Assembly (NCBI GenBank): GCA_021780105.1
Contig: JAJXZJ010000060.1
Span: 1 to 64,000 of the forward strand
Direction: 5' to 3'
DNA length: 64,000 nucleotides
Source: a bacterium
GTDB taxonomy: Bacteria > Verrucomicrobiota > Verrucomicrobiia > Limisphaerales > J093
Shown here: in pieces, positions 19,745-26,389 of the stretch
Position numbering within the stretch: the first letter of the stretch is position 1
Layout: every line of letters begins with the position of its first letter
Notes under the pieces: generated by a model
Database searches by the model: none
What the model saw: the letters and a program-made list of their open reading frames with translations, nothing else
What the model was told of the DNA's origin: nothing
Program-made: the position numbers and the translations under genes

Positions 19745-20131
19745 ATGCCCCAAGCCCTGCTGCCCACGCCCCTCCCCCTGAGGCCGCGCGCAAACCCTCG
19801 GCGCAATGTCCCCACTGCCTCTGGCCCGGCGTCGCGAGGGCGCGCTGCCAAAGGGGCGGGCCACAAATCCGGCCCACGTCGGCCCAAGGTCCGCATCGTT
19901 TTGTCCAAACTTTACGCCGCCACCGAGCAGGCCAAGCTCGCCGACCTGCCCAGGTACGAAGTCGCCGCCCTAGCCCAAGTTCCGCCTGGCGCGGATGTGA
20001 TCCTCACAGGCAAAGCCCCCGTGTGGCTCTACCTCCGGATCGCTCACGCCTTACATGGGCGCGCCCGTATCCTCACCTACGACTCGCCCGTCACTGGGCC
20101 GGTCGAGATTTTCAACCACAATCCACGCTGA
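19745..20131 (+). CDS. csx3: Csx3-like protein, candidate ring nuclease
   Basis: 128 residues. The last ~55 align with the Csx3 core: PPGADVILTGKAPVWLYLRI resembles the family's GVVISGRGPIWL block, followed by AHALHGRARILTYDSP like the family's LAH...VYDPR. H101 and D113 are spaced as in archaeal Csx3, which degrades cyclic tetra-adenylate. The first ~48 residues are basic and Pro-rich, absent from standard Csx3 and possibly disordered. A TTG at 19712, overlapping the CARF stop as TTGA, is an alternative start. It lies 29 bases after the CARF gene and 3 bases before the next. A role as off-switch for the signal is inferred. Confidence 0.65.
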   Translation: MPQALLPTPLPLRPRANPRRNVPTASGPASRGRAAKGAGHKSGPRRPKVRIVLSKLYAATEQAKLADLPRYEVAALAQVPPGADVILTGKAPVWLYLRIAHALHGRARILTYDSPVTGPVEIFNHNPR

Positions 20132-20134
20132 ATC

Positions 20135-20863
20135 ATGTCGGCTGCCAAGCCCGCTTCCTCCGCCGCCCTACCCCTACGCCCGATGAATGTCTGGGCGAGA
20201 TTCTGGCGGGTGGCCGCCTACATTGCTCTCCAGCAGTGGGCTCGCATCATCCTCCTAGGCCTGGCCATCGCCTGCTCGCTCGTCGCGGTTCTGGCCGTGG
20301 ACGCCCTCCGCTTTCCCGGCCTGAGCGGCGGCACTCCGCCGGAGCCAGGCGACTGGCCGGATTGGGTGCAACGCCTGCAAGTCTTTTTCGGGGTGTTCAC
20401 GCTCCTGATCGCCGTCTTCGTCTGGTATGGGGAAGTGCGCGAGGACTGGGAAGACAGCCTGCCCAAGCTCCTCAGCGTTTACTTCTTCCATGGGAACGTT
20501 CCCGTCTTCGTCTGCCGCCAAGCTTGGCTAGCGCACGAAGGTGACATCCGGGCGATGGGCCAGTCCATCGGCCAGCAGATGAACAATGGAGTCCGCCTAG
20601 ACTTCGTGCCCTACCTCCACGAGTTGCCGCCCCAATTGGTCCTCGATTCCACGGGGCACGCTCGCAAACACTGCCGCGTCAAGTTCCGCCTCGTCGAAGT
20701 CCCGGCCGTGGCCCGCCGCTCCCCAGCCGATCCGAAAACCGTCGGCACGGCGTTCTTCTGGCACGGTGAGGCCGAGGACAAAGCCACCCCCGTTGCCCCG
20801 GAGGAATTGCTGACTCAGCCCGACGTCGCCGAATGGCTCCTGCCGCAAAGCCCGCCGCGATGA
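20135..20863 (+). CDS. unrecognised two-TM protein in the type III-B operon
   Basis: 242 residues. Two TM helices (about 36-56 and 82-99) are followed by a ~140-residue soluble domain. The latter starts LLSVYFFHGNVPVFVCRQAWL and includes GQSIGQQMNNGVRLDFVPYL, with His/Cys residues in DSTGHARKHCRVKF. I do not recognise the family. It is 3 bases after the Csx3-like gene and its TGA overlaps the RT start (ATGA), so it is translated with the CRISPR genes. With the CARF-TM protein upstream, a membrane role in the defence response or a partner of the RT/adaptation module are both possible. Confidence 0.7.
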   Translation: MSAAKPASSAALPLRPMNVWARFWRVAAYIALQQWARIILLGLAIACSLVAVLAVDALRFPGLSGGTPPEPGDWPDWVQRLQVFFGVFTLLIAVFVWYGEVREDWEDSLPKLLSVYFFHGNVPVFVCRQAWLAHEGDIRAMGQSIGQQMNNGVRLDFVPYLHELPPQLVLDSTGHARKHCRVKFRLVEVPAVARRSPADPKTVGTAFFWHGEAEDKATPVAPEELLTQPDVAEWLLPQSPPR

Positions 20864-22299
20864 TCGAGAACATTGCCGCCGAGGCCAACCTCCACCGCGC
20901 CTGGCTCCACGTCCGCCAGAACCGCGGCGCACCGGGCATTGACGGGATCACCGTCCAAGCCTTCGAGGGGCGTCTCGATCAGCACCTCGCCGACATCGCC
21001 AAAACGCTCCTCTCCGGACGCTATCGCCCCTCGCCGCTCCGCGCCGTGGACATCCCCAAACCCGACACCAACGGCCTCCGCACGCTCGGCATCCCCACCG
21101 TCCAAGATCGCGTCGTCCTCCAGGCCATCGCTCAAATCCTTACGCCACTCTGGGAGCCGCACTTCTCGCCGTTCAGTTTCGCCTACCGCGATGGCCGCAC
21201 CGCGCTCGACGCCGTCCTCCTCGCCCAGCAACGCCTTCAGTCCGGCCAGCACTGGATCGTGGACCTGGACATCGAACACTTCTTCGACAGCGTGGACCAT
21301 GTCCGCCTCGTCCTCCGTTTGCAGCAGCGCGTGGATGACACGGCTCTCCTCGACCTCATTGGGGACTTTCTCCGTGCCGGCCTGAGCCGTGATGGCGTGA
21401 TCCATCCCACGCGCGTCGGCATTCCGCAGGGCAGCCCGCTCTCGCCGTTGCTGGCCAACATCGTCCTCGACGAATTGGACCAGGAATACGCCCGGCACGG
21501 CTGGTCGTTTGTGCGCTATGCCGACGACTGCATTCTCTTTGCCCGTAGTGAGGCCGAGGGCCTGGCTCTCCTTGAGTTCACCCGCGAATTCCTGGCGGAC
21601 CGGCTCCGGCTGCGCCTGAATCCAGTGAAAACCCGGGTCGTCCGTCCGGCCGAGGTGGGCTTTCTGGGCTTCACCTACCGGGTGAGCCGCTACGGGCGGG
21701 TGCGCCGCCGCATCACGAGAAGCGCCCTGGAAACCTTCCGGCGTGAAGTGCAACAACTGACCCGTCCACGGCCCGACCGCCTGTTCGAGGAGATCGTCGC
21801 GGACGTCGCCCAATACTTCCGCGGGTGGGCCACCTACTTCCGCTTCACCCAGGACAACACGCTTCGTGCCGCCCACGCCTGCGCGTGCGCTGCCTTGCGC
21901 GCCTGTGCCTGGTTCAAGTGGCGAACGCCATCGGAACGTCTGCGCCAACTCCAGCGTTTGGGTGTCCCCGAAGACACCGCACGTGCCGCGGCTTTCGCCC
22001 TCGATTTTCCGGACCCCGCCGATGATCCGCCCATCCTGCGTCGGGTGCTGTCCAATGCCTTCTTCGAGCGACAGGGACTCATCCTCCCGGCAACGCCGGA
22101 CGTGGACCTCGGCCCGCAGCCACTATCCGAGGCCCTGTGCAGCCGTGAAAGCACGCGTCAGCCTGTGTCGAAACCGGGAGAACCGCCGCGGGCCGGCGAC
22201 GCTGGGACAAGCGCGCAGCACCAACGCCGTGTTCTCATGGCTTTCCTGGCCCGCCGTTTGCGGCTTTTCCCGGGTGCCCCGATTGACGACTCCGAGTGA
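20860..22299 (+). CDS. CRISPR-associated reverse transcriptase (group II intron-like, stand-alone)
   Basis: 479 residues. RT blocks run in order: NRGAPGIDGITV, RPSPLRAVDIPK, LGIPTVQDRVVLQAI, FSFAYRDGRTALDAV, DLDIEHFFDSVDH, GIPQGSPLSPLLANI and the catalytic YADD (220-223), then a maturase-like YFRGWATYFRF. There is no HNH domain and no fused Cas1 or Cas6. About 110 extra residues after the maturase-like part include a variable Arg/Pro tail. Such RTs beside Cas1 in type III loci allow spacer acquisition from RNA. Start ATG 20860 overlaps the upstream stop; cas1 follows after 36 bases. Confidence 0.9.
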   Translation: MIENIAAEANLHRAWLHVRQNRGAPGIDGITVQAFEGRLDQHLADIAKTLLSGRYRPSPLRAVDIPKPDTNGLRTLGIPTVQDRVVLQAIAQILTPLWEPHFSPFSFAYRDGRTALDAVLLAQQRLQSGQHWIVDLDIEHFFDSVDHVRLVLRLQQRVDDTALLDLIGDFLRAGLSRDGVIHPTRVGIPQGSPLSPLLANIVLDELDQEYARHGWSFVRYADDCILFARSEAEGLALLEFTREFLADRLRLRLNPVKTRVVRPAEVGFLGFTYRVSRYGRVRRRITRSALETFRREVQQLTRPRPDRLFEEIVADVAQYFRGWATYFRFTQDNTLRAAHACACAALRACAWFKWRTPSERLRQLQRLGVPEDTARAAAFALDFPDPADDPPILRRVLSNAFFERQGLILPATPDVDLGPQPLSEALCSRESTRQPVSKPGEPPRAGDAGTSAQHQRRVLMAFLARRLRLFPGAPIDDSE

Positions 22300-22335
22300 T
22301 TGAAACCTTCACCGCCAACCTTTAATTTGCCCGCC

Positions 22336-23343
22336 ATGTCCACCGCCTTCGTCCAAACCCCTTACTGCCGCATCAAACTCCACAGCGAGCGCCTCGTCGT
22401 GCTGGCACCACCCGTGCCGGCCCAGCCCGATCAACTGCTTCAACAGATTCCGCTCCTGGAGCTGGAGCAATTGACCATCACCGAAGACGTCCAAATCACC
22501 AGCCAGGCGGTCGGCGCGCTGCTGCGTCGCGGTCTGCCGTTGACCTATTTGGACGCCCGTGGCCAGATCCTGGGGCAGACGCTGGCCACGCCCAATGCCC
22601 ACAGTGCGTTGCGGCTGCGGCAATATCAGCGCACCCTCGAACCGGCGTTCGGCCTGGCCGTGGCCCGGCAGATTGTCGCGGCCAAAATCCTCAACCAGCG
22701 GCGCGTCATCCAGCGGGCCGAGACGAACCACCCCGGCGACGTGGAGGCGGACCTCTTGCGCCTCGAACAACTCGCCAGCCGCGTTGAAACCGCCCAATCC
22801 CTGGATGAATTGCGCGGCCTGGAAGGCGCTGCCAGCGCGACCTATTATCCCGCGTGGGCAAGCTTTCTCCCCGCCGGGTTCCCTTTTGAACGCCGTTCCC
22901 GTCGCCCCCCGCATAACCCTGTCAACGCCTGCCTCAGTTACGCCGCCGTCCTGCTTTACGCCGAACTCGTTGCTCTCATTCACCGCCAGGGACTCGACCC
23001 CGGCCTGGGCACCCTCCACTCCACCGATGACGGTCGCTGGTCCCTGGCGCTCGACCTCATGGAGCCGTTCCGGCCCGCGGTGGTCGAAGCCGCCACCCTC
23101 CGCGCTTTCACCCTCGGCGTGATGACCGCCGCCGGCTTCGAGCCGCACGAGGGCGGCGTCTATCTCAACCCCGATGGCCGGCGCAAGTTCCTGGAGCAAT
23201 ATCATCGCCGGCTCGATCGCGAGTTTCTCAGTGAACACGCCGGCCAGCGGACCACCCTCCGGAGCCAGTTGGCCGCCACGGTGCTGGGGTTCAAACAAGC
23301 CCTCGACGATCCGGCCGGCTTCCGGCCCTTCCGCCTCAATTGA
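22336..23343 (+). CDS. cas1: CRISPR adaptation integrase Cas1
   Basis: 335 residues. Cas1 with Cas2 integrates new spacers at the leader end. The N-terminal beta domain (LHSERLVVL, GLPLTYLDARG) is followed by the helical catalytic domain with the metal-binding triad visible: E163 in GLEGAAS, H228 in GLGTLHSTD and E243 in DLMEPFRP. ATG 22336 gives the conventional N-terminus; an upstream in-frame codon at 22300 lies at the RT stop. It is the natural partner of the RT and cas2. Confidence 0.96.
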   Translation: MSTAFVQTPYCRIKLHSERLVVLAPPVPAQPDQLLQQIPLLELEQLTITEDVQITSQAVGALLRRGLPLTYLDARGQILGQTLATPNAHSALRLRQYQRTLEPAFGLAVARQIVAAKILNQRRVIQRAETNHPGDVEADLLRLEQLASRVETAQSLDELRGLEGAASATYYPAWASFLPAGFPFERRSRRPPHNPVNACLSYAAVLLYAELVALIHRQGLDPGLGTLHSTDDGRWSLALDLMEPFRPAVVEAATLRAFTLGVMTAAGFEPHEGGVYLNPDGRRKFLEQYHRRLDREFLSEHAGQRTTLRSQLAATVLGFKQALDDPAGFRPFRLN

Positions 23344-23441
23344 GGCCGGACTACTGACGCCATCCGCAATTGTTTATGACCGATCTGGACGACACCCTCC
23401 TGCCCGTCGTCCCGCTCGCCAAACCACCGGGAGAAGACGAA

Positions 23442-23720
23442 ATGCTCCGCCTCATCGCCTACGACATCACCAACCACAAACGCTGGACCCGCATCGCCAA
23501 CGCGTGCGCGGACTACGGCGTGCGCGTCCAATACAGCCTCTTCGAATGCTGGCTGGACGAACGCGAATTCCAGGAACTCTGGACCCGTCTGCGGGCGGCG
23601 ATTGACCCCGCCGAAGACCGCCTGATGGCCTACACCTTGGACACCGCGGCAGCGCGCCGCCGCCTCGCCGCCGGCCAGACGATGCTCGCCACCGAACGCG
23701 CCACGTGCTACCTCGTTTGA
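23442..23720 (+). CDS. cas2: CRISPR adaptation protein Cas2
   Basis: 92 residues from the ATG at 23442 (MLRLIAYDITNHKRW), the usual Cas2 length and start, with the ferredoxin-fold YDI motif carrying the metal-site Asp. GGGAGAAG lies 5 bases upstream of this ATG, which decides the start. An earlier ATG at 23376 would add 22 unconserved residues. VQYSLFECWLDE is the second conserved strand. Cas2 dimerises between Cas1 dimers in the integrase. It is followed by the leader and array. Confidence 0.93.
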   Translation: MLRLIAYDITNHKRWTRIANACADYGVRVQYSLFECWLDEREFQELWTRLRAAIDPAEDRLMAYTLDTAAARRRLAAGQTMLATERATCYLV

Positions 23721-23956
23721 GGCGGCCGGCCCGTTCCCCACGGAGGCAGCGCACCCAGGCCGCCAAGGTCTAACCCGCCGGACCCGCTCAACCGGGGGAG
23801 GTTAGACCTGCGTCGCAACGGGCTGACAACAAGCACTCTGAACACAAAATGATGTTCCCGGCAGCGGTTGGCATGAGAGTTGAAGGGGCCTGGCGGAAGG
23901 CGGTTAGACGCCGAAGGCCATTGACACCTTGGCCGACAAGCGGTTAGATCACGGCA
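23721..23956 (+). promoter_or_regulatory. CRISPR leader with inverted repeat, GGTTAGA motifs and a promoter abutting the array
   Basis: The 236 bases between cas2 and the first repeat contain no gene. A perfect 10-bp inverted repeat, AGGTCTAACC (23766-23775) and GGTTAGACCT (23800-23809), has a 24-base loop. GGTTAGA recurs at 23902-23908 and 23942-23948, 40 bases apart. TTGACA (23921-23926) is 17 bases from TTAGAT (23944-23949), which would start transcription at about 23956-23957, the first base of repeat 1. Bases 23909-23928 resemble the 3' half of the repeat. The promoter call is an inference; the -10 matches only 3 of 6. Confidence 0.6.
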
Positions 23957-25036
23957 GTCCTCCGTGGACAAACCGCCGAAAGGCATTGGAGACACCGACT
24001 TCTGCGAGCGCACGCTCGGCGGCATCTTCGAGTCCTCCGTGGACAAACCGCCGAAAGGCATTGGAGACCTTAGATACACCTTCGCCCGGTCAATCGCGGT
24101 CGGAGTCCTCCGTGGACAAACCGCCGAAAGGCATTGGAGACTCAACATCAACAACGTCACTTCCTCCTCTGATAAGTTTCAGTCCTCCGTGGACAAACCG
24201 CCGAAAGGCATTGGAGACTGGGGTCGTGTTGCATTACGAATACAAACTTCATAGTCAGTCCTCCGTGGACAAACCGCCGAAAGGCATTGGAGACGACGAT
24301 CCGATCGATGTCTCCATTGGCTTCAACAAGAATGTCCTCCGTGGACAAACCGCCGAAAGGCATTGGAGACCCGTCCCGATTAATAAGCATAAACCGACGA
24401 GTAACTTCGTCCTCCGTGGACAAACCGCCGAAAGGCATTGGAGACTGCCGGTGTGCCAACCCATTGCAACCCCCTTACTCCGTCCAGTCCTCCGTGGACA
24501 AACCGCCGAAAGGCATTGGAGACCTCCAGGCCCGCCGCCGGCGTGGCCGTCAACCCAAACGTCCTCCGTGGACAAACCGCCGAAAGGCATTGGAGACGTC
24601 GCGAAACTCGCAATCTTCATTTGCGCCCTTTCGTTTTTGTCCTCCGTGGACAAACCGCCGAAAGGCATTGGAGACCGCATCTACAGAGAAGGTTGCTGGC
24701 GGAATATTCGTAGTCCTCCGTGGACAAACCGCCGAAAGGCATTGGAGACAAAGATTCTTTCCAGGAACCGCCTGTTCCGTTTAATCCTGTCCTCCGTGGA
24801 CAAACCGCCGAAAGGCATTGGAGACCCGGTAAAAGGTGGACGGGTCCAGCCCGGATTGCAGGTCCTCCGTGGACAAACCGCCGAAAGGCATTGGAGACCT
24901 TTTCCACCAGTGCCGCCACTGCTGTCGGATCGTCGTCCTCCGTGGACAAACCGCCGAAAGGCATTGGAGACCCAACCGAGCGAACCCAAAGGTTTTACCC
25001 ATGACTAGCGTCCTCCGTGGACAAACCGCCGAAAGG
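23957..25036 (+). CRISPR. CRISPR array, 15 repeats (last one degenerate), 14 spacers
   Basis: The repeat is 37 bases, begins GTCCTCCGTGGAC and ends ATTGGAGAC. It contains GCCGAAAGGC, which can form a small hairpin closed by a GAAA tetraloop. Repeats 1-14 start at 23957, 24032, 24105, 24182, 24258, 24334, 24409, 24487, 24561, 24639, 24713, 24789, 24862 and 24935 and look identical. Repeat 15 (25010) matches only its first 27 bases, then diverges. Spacers are 36-41 bases and all differ. The degenerate end marks the oldest repeat, so the leader is on the cas2 side and transcription is rightward. Confidence 0.98.
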
Positions 25037-25171
25037 GCGCTTCGGCTGCCGGAAGCTTGAAGCGGCCAATTCCGCGCGTGAACTTGGAGGGCCGTTTGAT
25101 TGGGGAGAAAACCTTGGCGGCGGGAACGGGTTTCCAAAGAATCAAGACATTTGCGGAAGCTCCCCTGAGGC

Positions 25172-25248
25172 TGGTACGCGAGGCGGGGGTCGAACCCACA
25201 ACCTTCGGCTCCGGAGGCCGACGCTCTATCCAATTGAGCTACTCGCGC
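25172..25248 (-). tRNA. tRNA-Arg (anticodon CCG)
   Basis: On the minus strand the cloverleaf is complete. Acceptor GCGCGAG pairs with CTCGCGT (first pair G-U). A D arm carries AGCTCAATTGGATAGAGC. The anticodon loop is CTCCGGA (anticodon CCG) on stem TCGGC/GCCGA. The T arm loop is TTCGACC. CCA is encoded at 25172-25174. Its 3' end faces the CRISPR array 135 bases away. Confidence 0.96.
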
Positions 25249-25428
25249 AACCACCTGGCACCGGGCCGCAGCGGCGGCCGGGCCGGTTTCGGGCGGGCAT
25301 GATATACGCCGGGTGGACGCCACCGCAAGCAAATAGGCCCGCGCGATTTGATTCGGCACGCGATGACGCCCCCCCGCGTGCGGCCGCTCCCGGCTTGACT
25401 CGCCGGGGCGAGTCCGTAACCTCACGCC

Positions 25429-25917
25429 ATGCCCGCAGCCGCTGCTTCCCCGGGAACCACGCCGCCGGCCGGCGTGGGGGTGGCGCCGCCGCTGCCGGTC
25501 GCCGGCGGGCCGGATGTGATCGTGGACGTGGTGTTCGAGGCCGGGCTGTTTTTCGTGGCGGTGGTGAATGTGAGCGACCAGCCGGCCTGCGATGTCACGG
25601 TCAGGTTTTCCCAGGAATTCCACGGTCTGGGCGGGCGGGTGGCGTTTCCTTCGCTGGCCCTTTTTCACCAGCTCAAGTTCCTGGCCCCGCGCAAAACGAT
25701 CCGCGCGTTTCTGGACGACAGTGCGGCGTATTTCCGGCGGGGCGAGCCGACGCGGCTCACGGCGACGCTGGCGTTTCACGACGTTCACGGGCGGATGTTT
25801 GGGCGGACCATCACGCACGAGCTGAAGATTTACGCGGACCTGGCCTTCGTGGTGCCGCCGGGAAGCAACCCGCCTGGTGCGATGACGACGGAGCAGGCCA
25901 CCCACCTCAACGACTGA
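25429..25917 (+). CDS. hypothetical protein paired with a tail-tube-like protein
   Basis: 162 residues. A Pro/Ala-rich N-terminus (about 25 residues) precedes what looks like an all-beta domain: VIVDVVFEAGLFFVAVVNVS, PACDVTVRFSQEF, LTATLAFHDVHGRMFGR. The alternating hydrophobic pattern fits an Ig-like or CARDB-like fold. I do not recognise the family. It ends 4 bases before the phage-tail-tube-like gene, so the two are almost certainly co-translated and may be partners. Confidence 0.65.
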   Translation: MPAAAASPGTTPPAGVGVAPPLPVAGGPDVIVDVVFEAGLFFVAVVNVSDQPACDVTVRFSQEFHGLGGRVAFPSLALFHQLKFLAPRKTIRAFLDDSAAYFRRGEPTRLTATLAFHDVHGRMFGRTITHELKIYADLAFVVPPGSNPPGAMTTEQATHLND

Positions 25918-25921
25918 TCTT

Positions 25922-26374
25922 ATGGCAATCCAACGCGAACGACCCTACGGCAACTTCAACTTTCTGGTGGACCTGGGCACCGGCCAGACCGACGGCCCGG
26001 ACGCCGGGTTCGAGGAGGCCGTTTTGCCCGAGGCGTGGCTGGACGTGCTGGAGTATCGCAATGGCAACGAAAAGGAGAACGGCGTGCGGAAAATTCCCGG
26101 CCGCGAACACTACGGAAACCTGGTGTTGCGCCGCGGCGCGACCGGTTCGCTGAACCTGTATCAGTGGTGGAACGATGTCCGCAATGGCAACATCAACGCC
26201 AGCCGCACCGTCACCGTCATGCTGCAAAGCGAGGACCACACCGCCGTGGTGATGACATGGCGGTTGCTGCGCGCCTGGCCGGTGCGGTTCAAATTCTCGG
26301 CGCTCGACGGCAAGGGCGACCAGCCGCTGCTCGAAGTCCTGGAGCTGGCCTTCGAGCGGCTCGAAATGGAATAG
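25922..26374 (+). CDS. T4 gp19-like phage tail / contractile injection tube protein
   Basis: 150 residues, the usual size of the phage_T4_gp19 family (inner tube of contractile tails and extracellular injection systems). Typical elements are NFLVDLG, LDVLEYRNGNE (the 'eYReG' motif), RKIPGREHYGNLVLRRGAT, LYQWWNDVRNG and VMTWRLLRAWPVRFKF. The conserved end LEVLELAFERLEME matches the family C-terminus. No sheath, baseplate or ATPase genes are in the window, so this is an orphan copy or an edge of a dispersed system. It converges on metG with a 15-base gap. Confidence 0.85.
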   Translation: MAIQRERPYGNFNFLVDLGTGQTDGPDAGFEEAVLPEAWLDVLEYRNGNEKENGVRKIPGREHYGNLVLRRGATGSLNLYQWWNDVRNGNINASRTVTVMLQSEDHTAVVMTWRLLRAWPVRFKFSALDGKGDQPLLEVLELAFERLEME

Positions 26375-26389
26375 GCCCTGGCGACGCGC

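Noticed and set aside
23721-23956. Second, upstream promoter in the leader (TTGAAG at 23880, TTAGAC at 23903)
   Set aside because: 18-base spacing is acceptable but both boxes are weak; it may be only a relic of the 40-base leader repetition.
23929-25008. Open frames across the CRISPR array, with repeated SSVDKPPKGIGD and VLRGQTAERHWR
   Set aside because: They are translations of the repeat; periodicity matches the array and there is no start or domain.
23957-25036. Self-targeting spacers
   Set aside because: No spacer was seen to match other parts of the window by eye; a proper search of the whole genome was not possible.
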